Of a stretch of 64,000 nucleotides of DNA, positions 34,342 through 43,342 are shown one piece after another. The stretch spans positions 1,396,501-1,460,500 of the forward strand of contig NC_021184.1 in NCBI RefSeq assembly GCF_000233715.2, written 5' to 3'. Under the pieces are notes generated by a model that searched no databases, was not told where the DNA came from, and saw only the letters and a list, made by a program, of their open reading frames with translations. Origin of the DNA: Desulfoscipio gibsoniae DSM 7213 (GTDB lineage Bacteria; Bacillota; Desulfotomaculia; Desulfotomaculales; Desulfallaceae). Numbering within the stretch: position 1 is the stretch's first letter; each line of letters starts with the position of its first letter. The position numbers and the translations under genes are program-made.

Positions 34342-36123
34342 TTGAGAAAGCTTATGTCGGGAAACGAAGCCATTGCCTACGGGGCTTACCTCAGCGGAGT
34401 TAAAGTAGGTTCGGCCTATCCGGGAACACCCAGCACGGAAGTTATGGATAATTTTTCAAGGTACCCTGGAGTATACGCTGAATGGGCACCTAATGAAAAA
34501 GTAGCGCTGGATGTCGGGATAGGCGCTGCTTATGCCGGAAGCAGGGCTATGGTGGCCATGAAGCATGTCGGTCTTAATGTGGCTGCTGATGCTCTCTTCT
34601 ATAGCTCCTACACAGGGTTGAATGGTGGACTGATTATTATTAACGCCGATGACCCTGGCATGCACAGTTCGCAGAACGAGCAGGATAACCGGGTTTATGC
34701 AAAATTTGCTAAAGTACCCATGCTGGAACCGGCTGATAGCGAAGATGCCAAAACATTTGTAAAAGTTGCATTGGAGCTTAGTGAAACCTTCGATACTCCA
34801 GTGATATTAAGGACTACCACTCGGATATCTCACTCCAAAAGTAGTGTAGAGTTGGAAGATAGTGCGGCACCCGCATCGGAAAAATCTACATCGCCGGCCT
34901 ATAATCGTGATCCGGGTAAATTTGTTATGGTACCGGCCAATGCCAGGCGCAGGCATCCGGTGGTAGAAGACAGGTTGGCAAAGCTGGCTGCTTATGCCGA
35001 GACCGCTGAGATTAACCGCATTGAAATGGGGAAAGAGCAGTTGGGTATCATTGCCGGTGGTATTGCCTACCAGTATGCTCGAGAGGTGTTTCCAGACGCT
35101 AGCTTTTTAAAGCTGGGCATGGTTTACCCGCTACCGCAAGAATTAATACGCAGTTTTGCGGCAAAGGTTAAAGTGTTATTAGTAGTAGAAGAACTTGAGC
35201 CCTTTATTGAAGAGCATATTCGTCTTATGGGGATACCAGTAAAGGGTAAGGGTGTTTTTCCCATCACTGGAGAATTTAGTCCTCATCTGGTTAGGGAATG
35301 TGCTGCTAAAGCAGGATTAATAAATATGGAACAGGATAATTCAAGTACTACAGTATCCCAGCCTGAGTTGCCGGTCAGACCTCCCATGCTATGCCCGGGG
35401 TGTGGTCACCGGGGGGTTTTTCATACCTTAAGCAAGTTAGATGTCTTAGTGCTGGGGGATATAGGCTGTTATACCCTGGGTGCCGCTCCGCCCCTGTCGG
35501 CAATGCATACGTGTGGATGTATGGGAGCCAGTATTGGTGTGGCTCATGGCGTAGATAAGGCGGGGGTAAGTGACCGCAGCGTAGCTATTATTGGCGATTC
35601 CACGTTTTTCCATACCGGCATAACCCCATTGATTAATGTGCTATATAACCAGGGTACGACAACCACCATTGTACTGGATAATAGGGTTACCGCTATGACC
35701 GGGCACCAGGTAAATCCCGGTACGGGACTTACACTGCAAAATAAGGAAACCAGAGAAATTAATATCAGTGGTCTGGCTAAAAGCATTGGTTATGAAATGG
35801 TTGACGAGGTTTCACCATACGACTTAGATAAATTGTCCAGCGTAATTGAAAAACACATCAATAGTTCTCTTCCATCCCTAATATCAGTTAAGCACCCCTG
35901 CGTTTTAAATGTGAAAGAAAAGCACCCGGCCCCGGTTGTTGACCAGGATATCTGTGTCAATTGCGGTACCTGTCTGGAACTGGGATGCTCACCTCTAACT
36001 CAAGAAGAGGATCATGTAAGTATCAATCCCTTGTTATGTAATGGTTGCGGTTTATGTGTTCAGGTTTGTCCCGCAGAAGCTATTTTAGTAAACGATGATA
36101 ATAACGGCAAGGAGAGGAGGTAG
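34342..36123 (+). CDS. iorA: indolepyruvate:ferredoxin oxidoreductase alpha subunit
   Basis: A 593-residue thiamine-diphosphate enzyme that oxidatively decarboxylates aryl-2-oxo acids to arylacetyl-CoA with ferredoxin. The PYR domain starts GNEAIAYGAYLSGVKVGSAYPGTPSTEV. The TPP/Mg site is GDSTFFHTG...N, and CPGCGHRGVFHTL opens the PP domain. The C-terminal ferredoxin has CVNCGTC...C and CNGCGLCVQVCP clusters (about 540-580). Start TTG behind AAGGAGG. iorB follows after 4 nt. Specificity for aromatic 2-oxo acids is by family. Confidence 0.93.
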   Translation: MRKLMSGNEAIAYGAYLSGVKVGSAYPGTPSTEVMDNFSRYPGVYAEWAPNEKVALDVGIGAAYAGSRAMVAMKHVGLNVAADALFYSSYTGLNGGLIIINADDPGMHSSQNEQDNRVYAKFAKVPMLEPADSEDAKTFVKVALELSETFDTPVILRTTTRISHSKSSVELEDSAAPASEKSTSPAYNRDPGKFVMVPANARRRHPVVEDRLAKLAAYAETAEINRIEMGKEQLGIIAGGIAYQYAREVFPDASFLKLGMVYPLPQELIRSFAAKVKVLLVVEELEPFIEEHIRLMGIPVKGKGVFPITGEFSPHLVRECAAKAGLINMEQDNSSTTVSQPELPVRPPMLCPGCGHRGVFHTLSKLDVLVLGDIGCYTLGAAPPLSAMHTCGCMGASIGVAHGVDKAGVSDRSVAIIGDSTFFHTGITPLINVLYNQGTTTTIVLDNRVTAMTGHQVNPGTGLTLQNKETREINISGLAKSIGYEMVDEVSPYDLDKLSSVIEKHINSSLPSLISVKHPCVLNVKEKHPAPVVDQDICVNCGTCLELGCSPLTQEEDHVSINPLLCNGCGLCVQVCPAEAILVNDDNNGKERR

Positions 36124-36127
36124 GCAG

Positions 36128-36715
36128 GTGAAAAACAAAATTGACTTTATGTTGGCCGGGGTTGGCGGTCAGGGTACTATTTTAGCCAGTGACATACTGG
36201 TGGAAGTGGGCTTAAAATTAGGATATGATGCTAAAAAATCGGAAGTACATGGAATGTCCCAACGGGGTGGCACCGTTGAGAGTCATGTTCGCTGGGGGGA
36301 GAAGGTTTATTCCCCGGTAGTCGAACGAGGGAAACTGGACTATTTGATTGGTTTTGAAATGTTGGAGGCTGCCCGTTGGACTTCATACATGAATAACCAG
36401 TCAGCGGCTATAGTAAATCGCTACCGTGTGCCGCCGCCATCGGTTAACTTGGGTCTTGCCAGTTATCCGCCGGATGAGGAATTGCAGCATTTTATCGAGA
36501 CCCGGGCCGAACAGTTCCAATGGGTGGAAGGAAATGCAATTGCACAGGAATTGGGTAACCCGGCTGTGGCAGGTGTCGTATTGCTTGGTGTGCTGGCATC
36601 AAAACTAGGCGGTAGTGAAGACGTTTGGTTAGAGGTAATTGAGCAATTAGTTCCACCCAAATTTATTGATTTAAATAAACAAGCATTTATTAGAGGAAAA
36701 AGGCTTAATGCTTAA
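36128..36715 (+). CDS. iorB: indolepyruvate:ferredoxin oxidoreductase beta subunit
   Basis: A 195-residue IorB (gamma-type POR domain). The start motif DFMLAGVGGQGTILASDIL is typical, followed by KKSEVHGMSQRGGTVESHVRWG. It partners IorA in the heterodimer or heterotetramer. Start GTG at 36128 behind AGGAGG within the end of iorA. It closes the group of closely spaced genes that began at 30902. Confidence 0.92.
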   Translation: MKNKIDFMLAGVGGQGTILASDILVEVGLKLGYDAKKSEVHGMSQRGGTVESHVRWGEKVYSPVVERGKLDYLIGFEMLEAARWTSYMNNQSAAIVNRYRVPPPSVNLGLASYPPDEELQHFIETRAEQFQWVEGNAIAQELGNPAVAGVVLLGVLASKLGGSEDVWLEVIEQLVPPKFIDLNKQAFIRGKRLNA

Positions 36716-36817
36716 TTTTAATATGAATACTTGGGGTTGATAATTCCTACCAGCCCCATACGATTTCTATTTTCTGAAAATTAAAATATTTTACACTATT
36801 AAGGAGGGTACACTTAT

Positions 36818-38149
36818 ATGTCTAAAAAGCCCAGCCATAATCTAATTTGGGATCGCAGTGCCGAATGTATGTCGTTAAGTGAACGCAAAGAATTACAGCT
36901 TAACCGTTTGCGGGATTTAATAGAAAGGGTATATGTTCAGTCTCCTTTTTACAGAAAATTATATACGGAGCATCAGATAAAACCCCAAAACATTAGATCG
37001 CTGGAGGATTTACAACAGCTACCTTTTACTGTTAAAAGCGATTTGCGTGATAATTATCCTTTTGAACTTTTTTGCACGCCTTTAAAGGAGGTTGTCAGGT
37101 TACATTGTTCCAGTGGGACAACCGGCAAGCCAGTTGTATCAGCTTTTACAAAAAACGATTTAGACATGTGGTCTGAAATGATGGCCCGGTCCTTCACATC
37201 AGCAGGTACAACCAACCGTGATGTTGTGCACGTCTCCTATGGTTACGGATTATTTACCGGAGGTCTCGGGGCGGATATGGGTTCCTTGCGGGTAGGAGCC
37301 TCCACTGTACCGGTCTCCGGTGGATTAAATAATCGCCAGATTATGCTGTTAGAGGACTTTGGTGCAACGGTTCTGGCTTGTACCCCTTCCTATGCACTGG
37401 TCATTGCTGAGGCGGCAGCTCAATTAGGTGTGGATATCCCCAGCAGGTTTAGATTAAGGACCGGTATATTTGGTGCAGAGCCCTGGACCGAAGAAATGAG
37501 GGCGGAAATTGAAGAAAAGTTGAATTTAGAGGCCTATGATATTTTTGGCATGGGTGAAATAATGGGTCCCGGAGTAGCGGTGGAATGTCCTTACCATAAT
37601 GGCATGCATATTCAAGATGATTACTTCTTGCCCGAAATTATCGACCCTGATACAGGGGAACTGTTGGGACCGGGTGAACAAGGTGAATTGGTGTTAACTA
37701 CATTAACGAAGGAGGCCATGCCCCTGATTAGATACCGTACCAGAGATATTACCAGATTGGAATATGAACCTTGCCCGTGTGGACGTACCAGTGTCCGTTT
37801 TCATAAATTAGCCGGGCGCACAGATGATATGCTGATTATCCGCGGAGTTAACGTTTTCCCATCCCAAATAGAAGGCGTTTTGCTGCGTTTTGAGGAGTTG
37901 GAACCCCAGTATCTGTTAATGGTAGAAAGGGTAAATAATTTGGACCGCCTGGAGGTTCTTGTAGAAGCCAAAGATGAATTTTATAACCTTGGTGAGGAGG
38001 CTATCGAAGCGTTTTCTAATAAAGTTAAACATGAATTACACCAGATGTTGTATATCTCCACTAAAGTTACCATTGTACCGCCAAGAACAATCCAACGCAG
38101 TGAAGGTAAAGCCAAACGTATTATCGATAAACGAAAAGAGAGTATTTAA
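36818..38149 (+). CDS. phenylacetate-CoA ligase (PaaK family), copy 1
   Basis: A 443-residue AMP-forming aryl-acid CoA ligase. The P-loop is LHCSSGTTGKPV (about 98-109), the acyl-AMP motif YDIFGMGEIMGPG follows, and the hinge is in GRTDDMLIIRGVNVFPSQ. The C-terminal domain ends PPRTIQRSEGKAKRI with the catalytic Lys. It lies after iorAB, as in many archaeal and clostridial aryl-pyruvate clusters. It probably activates arylacetate or conserves energy from arylacetyl-CoA. A truncated copy of its C-terminus lies at 45766. Confidence 0.9.
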   Translation: MSKKPSHNLIWDRSAECMSLSERKELQLNRLRDLIERVYVQSPFYRKLYTEHQIKPQNIRSLEDLQQLPFTVKSDLRDNYPFELFCTPLKEVVRLHCSSGTTGKPVVSAFTKNDLDMWSEMMARSFTSAGTTNRDVVHVSYGYGLFTGGLGADMGSLRVGASTVPVSGGLNNRQIMLLEDFGATVLACTPSYALVIAEAAAQLGVDIPSRFRLRTGIFGAEPWTEEMRAEIEEKLNLEAYDIFGMGEIMGPGVAVECPYHNGMHIQDDYFLPEIIDPDTGELLGPGEQGELVLTTLTKEAMPLIRYRTRDITRLEYEPCPCGRTSVRFHKLAGRTDDMLIIRGVNVFPSQIEGVLLRFEELEPQYLLMVERVNNLDRLEVLVEAKDEFYNLGEEAIEAFSNKVKHELHQMLYISTKVTIVPPRTIQRSEGKAKRIIDKRKESI

Positions 38150-38466
38150 CAAACATCTCATAAACACCAGTTGCAGAATCATGACGATCATTAGCACTTT
38201 TATACGGATAGTTTTTATTCATCAGGAAGCTTGGATAGCATCTTACTTTAACAGCCTGTTAACCAAGCGTTCTATTACGCCGGGCTAAAAGGAATCCAGC
38301 TTCCTATTTTTCTTTCTTTGTGCTTATGCTTGAACTTGCCGGCCTGGATTTGTAAATGATACTTTCCTTGCGATACCAGCCCAACCATATCATATCTTAT
38401 TTTTTTCATCAGATTATTCAAAATGTTTAGAATGTAATACGGGTTATCTCCAAGGGGGTGAATTTA
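38150..38466. other. 317-nt intergenic region
   Basis: A weak hairpin AGGAA/TTCCT followed by ATTTTTCTTTCTTTG at 38289-38320 may end the ligase transcript. The rest is AT-rich and presumably holds the promoter for the symporter pair. No gene is seen. Confidence 0.45.
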
Positions 38467-38574
38467 ATGTTGGGTTTAGAAAACACAGGCGTTATAATTG
38501 CTTATGTTTTGTCTGTCGGCGGTGCTGCATTATGTGTTGTTTATGGAGTTCTTAAGTGGAACAGTAAAGATTAA
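38467..38574 (+). CDS. small symporter-associated membrane protein of 35 residues
   Basis: ATG at 38467 behind CCAAGGGGGTG starts a 35-residue protein with a single hydrophobic helix (about 7-29) and a short Lys/Trp/Asn/Ser tail. It ends 28 nt before the sodium:solute symporter gene. Very short single-helix proteins are known as accessory partners encoded just before SSS-family symporters. It is easily missed because of its length. Function is inferred from topology and position. Confidence 0.65.
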   Translation: MLGLENTGVIIAYVLSVGGAALCVVYGVLKWNSKD

Positions 38575-38602
38575 TAATTTTAAAAGAGAAAGGGGTTAAA
38601 TT

Positions 38603-40234
38603 ATGAGTTACGGGATGCTCCTGTTTATTGCCTTGCTGTATATAGGTATAACCGTATATTTAGGCTGGTTAGGGTATCAGCACACTAAGTCAAGTAAGGA
38701 TTATATGATTGCAGGAGGCGAGGTGCACCCTTACCTGATGGCAATGGGGTACGGTTCAACTTTTATCAGTACCTCCGCCATTGTGGGGTTTGGTGGCGCT
38801 GCTGCAGTTTATGGCATGAGTCTTTTATGGTTGACGGCTTTTAATATTATTTGCGGTGTATTTATTGCTTTTGTGATTCTGGGTACTAGAACCAGGTCGA
38901 TGGGAGCAATATTAAATGTTCAGACATTTCCCGAAATGCTTGGGGTGCGTTTTCGGTCAAAATTTATCAGAACATTCAGCGCAATTGTTCTTACTGTTTC
39001 CATGCCGCTTTATGCTGCCGCTGTAATGATAGGTGGAGCACGGTTTATGGAACAGGCATTGCAGGTTAATTATACAGCTGCGTTGTTAATTGTTGCGTTT
39101 ATCGTTGGTGCCTACGTTATGGCCGGAGGTATGAAGGGTGTGCTTTATACCAGCGCATTTCAAGGAACCTTAATGCTGTTAGCCATGTTCTTACTGATGG
39201 TTTTGACATATGTCAAATTAGGCGGTATTACCGCTGCCCACCAGGCCCTTACGTCTTTAGCCGATAAGGTGCCTGCATCACTGGTGGAACAGGGACACAT
39301 GGGCTGGACTGCCATGCCGGAAACAGGCTCTATATTGTGGTTATATGTTATTACCACCCTGGTAATGGGTGTAGGCGTTGGCGTGCTGGCGCAACCCCAG
39401 TTGGCAGTACGTTATCTAACAGTAAAAAGCAATAAAGACCTTTACCGGGCGCTGGCTCCTGGTGGTGTATTTATATTAATGATGACCGGGGTTGGCTTTA
39501 CAGTGGGTGCTTTATCAAACGTTTTCTTTAATGATAAATTTGGCAAGATATCTTTATTAATGGCCATAGATCCTGCTACCAATGCTCCTAATATAGATAA
39601 AATTATACCATTATTCATAACAGAGGCTATGCCTTCCTGGTTAGGTTATCTCTTTTTATTAACTCTATTAGCAGCTGCTATGTCTACCCTTAGCGGGCAA
39701 ATCCATGCCATTGCCACTTCCGTGAGCTATGATCTATTTAAATCTAGCCGTGGTGACAAAGGGCAATTAAAACTGGCTCGTTACGGTACCCTATTTGGCT
39801 TTTTAGTTACTTTATTAATAAGCTTTATATTACCCGGAAATATTATTGCAATTGCAACCGCAATATTTTTTGGTCTTTGTGCTGCTTCGTTCTTGCCTAT
39901 GTATGTTTCGGGACTTTTTTGGAAAAGGGCTACGGTTCCCGGAGTTACCTGGGGCATGGTTGTCGGTACCGTGGTATATGTTTTTGATATGTTGTTTATG
40001 CATACCAAAGAGGCTACGATTTTTAAGGTGTCGCAATTGATTTTAGGTAAGGATACTATTGCCGGCTTTCCCTGGAATGTTATAGATCCGCTAGTTATAG
40101 CTCTTCCGGCAAGTATAATTGTGACTCTGGTTGTTAGTTTAGTAACTAAACCCATGGAGCAATCACATATAGATAAGTGCTTTGGTTTTCAAAGTTTAAG
40201 GAATCAAGAAACAACTAATACATTAAATAGATAA
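38603..40234 (+). CDS. sodium:solute symporter (SSS family)
   Basis: A 543-residue membrane protein with about 13 hydrophobic segments. SSS-family features include YLGWLGYQHTKSSKDYMIAGGE near the N-terminus, GFGGAAAVYG in helix 2 and the AAAMSTLSGQIHAIATSVSYDL segment (about 350-371), near the second sodium site. The substrate is not predictable; a carboxylate fits the flanking CoA ligases. Start ATG behind AAAGGGG. It follows the 35-residue partner. Confidence 0.9.
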   Translation: MSYGMLLFIALLYIGITVYLGWLGYQHTKSSKDYMIAGGEVHPYLMAMGYGSTFISTSAIVGFGGAAAVYGMSLLWLTAFNIICGVFIAFVILGTRTRSMGAILNVQTFPEMLGVRFRSKFIRTFSAIVLTVSMPLYAAAVMIGGARFMEQALQVNYTAALLIVAFIVGAYVMAGGMKGVLYTSAFQGTLMLLAMFLLMVLTYVKLGGITAAHQALTSLADKVPASLVEQGHMGWTAMPETGSILWLYVITTLVMGVGVGVLAQPQLAVRYLTVKSNKDLYRALAPGGVFILMMTGVGFTVGALSNVFFNDKFGKISLLMAIDPATNAPNIDKIIPLFITEAMPSWLGYLFLLTLLAAAMSTLSGQIHAIATSVSYDLFKSSRGDKGQLKLARYGTLFGFLVTLLISFILPGNIIAIATAIFFGLCAASFLPMYVSGLFWKRATVPGVTWGMVVGTVVYVFDMLFMHTKEATIFKVSQLILGKDTIAGFPWNVIDPLVIALPASIIVTLVVSLVTKPMEQSHIDKCFGFQSLRNQETTNTLNR

Positions 40235-40269
40235 TTTATGTTTTAAAATTTTTTAAAAGGAGGATTAAT

Positions 40270-41574
40270 ATGCCATTCTGGCAGCAGGATTTAGAAAGCA
40301 TGTCCCAGGAGCAAATCCAAAAGTTGCAGTTAAAAAAAATACAAAACCAGGTAAGTAAATTATATAAAGATAATACTTTTTTTAAAAAGAAACTGGATGA
40401 TATCCAAGTAAAACCGGGAGACATTAAATCCCTGGAAGATGTTAAATATATACCCTTTACCTATAAAGAGGATCTTCGTAATAATTACCCCACAGGGCTG
40501 GTTTGCGGAAATTGGGACAATGTCATAAGGATACACATGACCTCCGGTACAACTGGTGTGCCTGTGGCAATGGCATACACCAAGAACGACCTGGATGTTT
40601 GGGCTGATTGCATGGCTAGAAATTTTGTGGCCGGCGGTTTGCACAGCGGTGATATAGTACAGCAGGCACATGGTCTGGGCTTGTTTACCGGTGGTTTGGG
40701 TTTTCATTACGGGCTTGAGCGTGTTGGGGCAAAAGTTATTCCCACTGGTTCCGGGGGTACGGAAAGACAATTACGGTTAATGAAGGAATGGGGCACAACG
40801 GTATTTACAGGTACTCCTTCTTATGCTCTATATTTGGCTGAAATCGCCATGGAAAAAGGCATTGACCCTGTTAAGGACTTAAAATTGCGCCTAGGCTTTC
40901 ACGGAGGGGAACCCTGTACCGATGAAATGAGACGGCGGATAAATGAAAGACTTGGTTATACCGCTCGTGGTGGAGGTATGCGCCGTTGTTATGGTTTAAC
41001 GGAAATGGGTGGTCCTATGAGTATGGATTGCCATTATGCTACCGGAATTCACCTTTGGGCGGACCACTATATGGTTGAAGTGATTAACCCTGACACAGGA
41101 GAATATACACCACCCGGGGAACCTGGGGAACTTGTCCTCAGTAACTTGAGCTTTGAGGCTATGCCCATCTTGCGTTACCGTACCGGTGATCGTGTAATAG
41201 TTGATTTTTCACCGTGTCCTTGTGGGCGTACTCATCCCAGAATAACGAATTTTTTAGGCAGAGTGGATGATATGTTATTGGTAAGCGGGACAAATGTGTT
41301 TCCTAGCCAAGTGGAAAATGTATTATTGCAACAGTCCGAATTGAGTGAAAATTGGCAATTGATGGTGGGTGATAACAAAGGGTTGCATACGCTGCGGGTT
41401 GAAGTAGAACCTATGCCGGGAGTTATCATTAGTGAAAAATATATTAAAGATTTAGAAGGAAAACTTCACGACTTTCTGGAAATAAGATGTAAGGTTGTTA
41501 TTATGCCGGTTGGCAGTCTAGCCCGATTCGAAGGGAAGGCTGTTCGGGTTGTGGATGAACGGAAAAAAATATAA
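40270..41574 (+). CDS. phenylacetate-CoA ligase (PaaK family), copy 2
   Basis: A 434-residue PaaK-type AMP-forming ligase. P-loop HMTSGTTGVPV, acyl-AMP motif RCYGLTEMGGPM, hinge GRVDDMLLVSGTNVFPSQ, C-terminal LARFEGKAVRV. It differs from copy 1 along its whole length, so substrate preference likely differs. It follows the symporter after 35 nt, with AAAAGGAGG upstream, which suggests the transported acid is activated by this enzyme. Confidence 0.88.
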   Translation: MPFWQQDLESMSQEQIQKLQLKKIQNQVSKLYKDNTFFKKKLDDIQVKPGDIKSLEDVKYIPFTYKEDLRNNYPTGLVCGNWDNVIRIHMTSGTTGVPVAMAYTKNDLDVWADCMARNFVAGGLHSGDIVQQAHGLGLFTGGLGFHYGLERVGAKVIPTGSGGTERQLRLMKEWGTTVFTGTPSYALYLAEIAMEKGIDPVKDLKLRLGFHGGEPCTDEMRRRINERLGYTARGGGMRRCYGLTEMGGPMSMDCHYATGIHLWADHYMVEVINPDTGEYTPPGEPGELVLSNLSFEAMPILRYRTGDRVIVDFSPCPCGRTHPRITNFLGRVDDMLLVSGTNVFPSQVENVLLQQSELSENWQLMVGDNKGLHTLRVEVEPMPGVIISEKYIKDLEGKLHDFLEIRCKVVIMPVGSLARFEGKAVRVVDERKKI

Positions 41575-41617
41575 AATACATTATAATAAGCAACATGCAC
41601 TTAACGGAGTGTTGTAG

Positions 41618-42076
41618 ATGGACCAATATATAACTCATTATTTGAATTCATTTCTGAAGGATCTAATAGTAATTGTAGAAAATATTATAAAGGATAAAAC
41701 AAAAAAACAAATTATTAGTAGTGATACTGATCATATTGCTATTTTTATATCTAATAGTCTTAGTGATAACCACGATAATGAATTCATTATTGATCTAGAA
41801 TTAAACCTATCAGCAAAAACAGCGGTCTTGTTTCATCTTGCTTTGCCCAAAGAAAATAGGAATCAGGGATATGGCTCATTAATTGTCAATGAAATAGAAA
41901 AAAAATTAAATGCTTTGGGTATACAGTATGTGTCATTACCTGCGGAGCACCACTCTACTGATTTTTGGTTAAAGTTAGGTTACCAGTTTAAATTTCTTTA
42001 TGAAAAGGAGTTTTATAGGAAAAATATAGATCGCCATTATCCCAGTGTGGCTTATGAATTAGAAAAATATCTATAA
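41618..42076 (+). CDS. GNAT-family N-acetyltransferase
   Basis: A 152-residue protein. The acetyl-CoA motif A is HLALPKENRNQGYGSLIVNEIEKK-like around residues 72-95 (Q/RxxGxG/A as NQGYGS), and FWLKLGYQF gives motif B. The N-terminal 50 residues are Lys/Asp-rich with an uncertain fold. The substrate is unknown. It is 43 nt after the ligase and followed by a terminator, so it closes this unit. Protein-lysine acetylation of CoA ligases is a known theme, but a link here is speculative. Confidence 0.72.
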   Translation: MDQYITHYLNSFLKDLIVIVENIIKDKTKKQIISSDTDHIAIFISNSLSDNHDNEFIIDLELNLSAKTAVLFHLALPKENRNQGYGSLIVNEIEKKLNALGIQYVSLPAEHHSTDFWLKLGYQFKFLYEKEFYRKNIDRHYPSVAYELEKYL

Positions 42077-42088
42077 TACCAAGAATTA

Positions 42089-42123
42089 TATCCTGGTTAT
42101 TACCGGCCAGGTATTTTTTTTGT
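42089..42123 (+). terminator. intrinsic terminator
   Basis: Stem ATCCTGG/CCAGGTAT with a 10-nt loop followed by eight T. It ends the unit that contains the symporter, ligase and acetyltransferase. Confidence 0.85.
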
Positions 42124-42254
42124 GGGTTTTGGGGTAATGTAAAGTCACCCAAAAGCATTAATTCTTTTTTCACCCGGCAAAAACCTTTTTACATTCCTTT
42201 TAGTGATTTAAACGTATGTCATTATATCGTATAGTTAAATTTAAATAAGTCTAA

Positions 42255-42412
42255 AGCATCATAGTTCAAAAAACTGTGCCGCTGGGACGGCGGTCACATG
42301 CCTGGGGAACTAGGTTGCAGTAAGGACCTACTATGAACCAGGAAACTCCGTAACTTTGTTTTGCTCATGGAAGCCCCTTCCTGAGCGGAGCGAAGGGAGG
42401 GGTAGTTCACTT
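42255..42412 (+). ncRNA. structured RNA candidate, class unassigned (6S-like or leader RNA)
   Basis: A promoter-like TTTAAA (42207) and TATAGT (42230) with a 17-nt spacer precede it. Visible pairings: GTGCCGC...GCGGTCAC hairpin (42276-42297), CCTGG (42301-42305) with CCAGG (42348-42352) enclosing TAGGT/ACCTA, and CCCCTTCC/GGGAGGGG near the 3' end (42374-42402). CTCCG at 42356 can pair with CGGAG in the 3' hairpin loop (pseudoknot), and GAACTA at 42307 with TAGTTC at 42403. No coding frame fits. It is 54 nt before the dehydrogenase gene, so it may be its leader or an independent RNA. Confidence 0.5.
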
Positions 42413-42466
42413 TCTTTTACTTATCGGGTAAAGATTTTAAAAAATTTTTTAAGGAGTTGATAATAA

Positions 42467-43324
42467 TTGGCTGTTAAAACAGTAGCAGTATTAGGTGCCG
42501 GTGCTATGGGAGGCGGTATTGCTCAGGTGGCTGCCCAATCCGGTTATAATGTTATATTAAATGATGTAGACATTAAATTTGTAAATAAAGCCATGGAACG
42601 AATTGATGCCTTTATGCAAAAAGGTATTGAAAAAGGTAAATTTACTCCTGAACAAAAGGAACAGGTACTGGGGCGTATCAATGGTACCACAGATATGAAT
42701 CAATTTGCTGATGCCGATTTGGTAATAGAAGCCATAATTGAAGATCTTAATGTTAAAAAGAATGCTTTTAAGGAATTAGACAATATCTGTAAACCGGAGA
42801 CTATTATTGCCACCAATACTTCATCCATGTCCATTACAGTACTGGCTAATGAAACCCAAAGACCTGCACAAGTGGTTGGTATGCACTTCTTTAACCCACC
42901 GCCAATCATGAGGTTGGTGGAAATTATTCGCGGTTACTATACAAGTGATGAAACAGTGGCCATTGTTGCCGATGTAGCCAAATCAATGAGGAAATCAACA
43001 ATTGAAGTTAAAAAGGACTACCCGGGATTTGTAGTTAACCGGTTGATGTTGGTTCAATACCTGGAAGCTATTAGATTGGTGGAAAACGGTGTGGCAACTC
43101 CTGAGGATGTAGATGCTGCACTAAAGCTTGGCCTTAACCACCCAATGGGGCAATTTGAGTTGCAAGATTTTGCCGGCGTTGATATCGGCTACCATGTTTT
43201 AAATTACTTATATGATGAGCATAAAGAGGCATTCTGGACCCCCCCGCAAAGCTTGAAAAGTTTGATCAATGCCGGGCGCTTTGGTCGCAAGACTGGTGCC
43301 GGTTGGTATGACTATAAAAAGTAA
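42467..43324 (+). CDS. 3-hydroxybutyryl-CoA dehydrogenase (3-hydroxyacyl-CoA dehydrogenase)
   Basis: A 285-residue NAD-dependent enzyme of the Hbd/FadB-N family. The Rossmann motif VAVLGAGAMGGGIAQVAAQSG is at the N-terminus. The catalytic His is in GMHFFNPPPIMRLVE and Glu follows in VEIIRG; the C-terminal domain has DYPGFVVNRL. It oxidises (S)-3-hydroxyacyl-CoA. Start TTG behind AAGGAG. The crotonase gene follows after 18 nt. It could act in beta-oxidation-like steps after the CoA ligases. Confidence 0.92.
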   Translation: MAVKTVAVLGAGAMGGGIAQVAAQSGYNVILNDVDIKFVNKAMERIDAFMQKGIEKGKFTPEQKEQVLGRINGTTDMNQFADADLVIEAIIEDLNVKKNAFKELDNICKPETIIATNTSSMSITVLANETQRPAQVVGMHFFNPPPIMRLVEIIRGYYTSDETVAIVADVAKSMRKSTIEVKKDYPGFVVNRLMLVQYLEAIRLVENGVATPEDVDAALKLGLNHPMGQFELQDFAGVDIGYHVLNYLYDEHKEAFWTPPQSLKSLINAGRFGRKTGAGWYDYKK

Positions 43325-43342
43325 TTAAGGGGGCAATGAATA

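Noticed and set aside
42255-42412. SRP RNA, tmRNA or RNase P RNA
   Set aside because: The GGAAGGAAGCAGCC loop, an Ala-tRNA-like end and the GAGGAAAGTCC core motifs are all absent.
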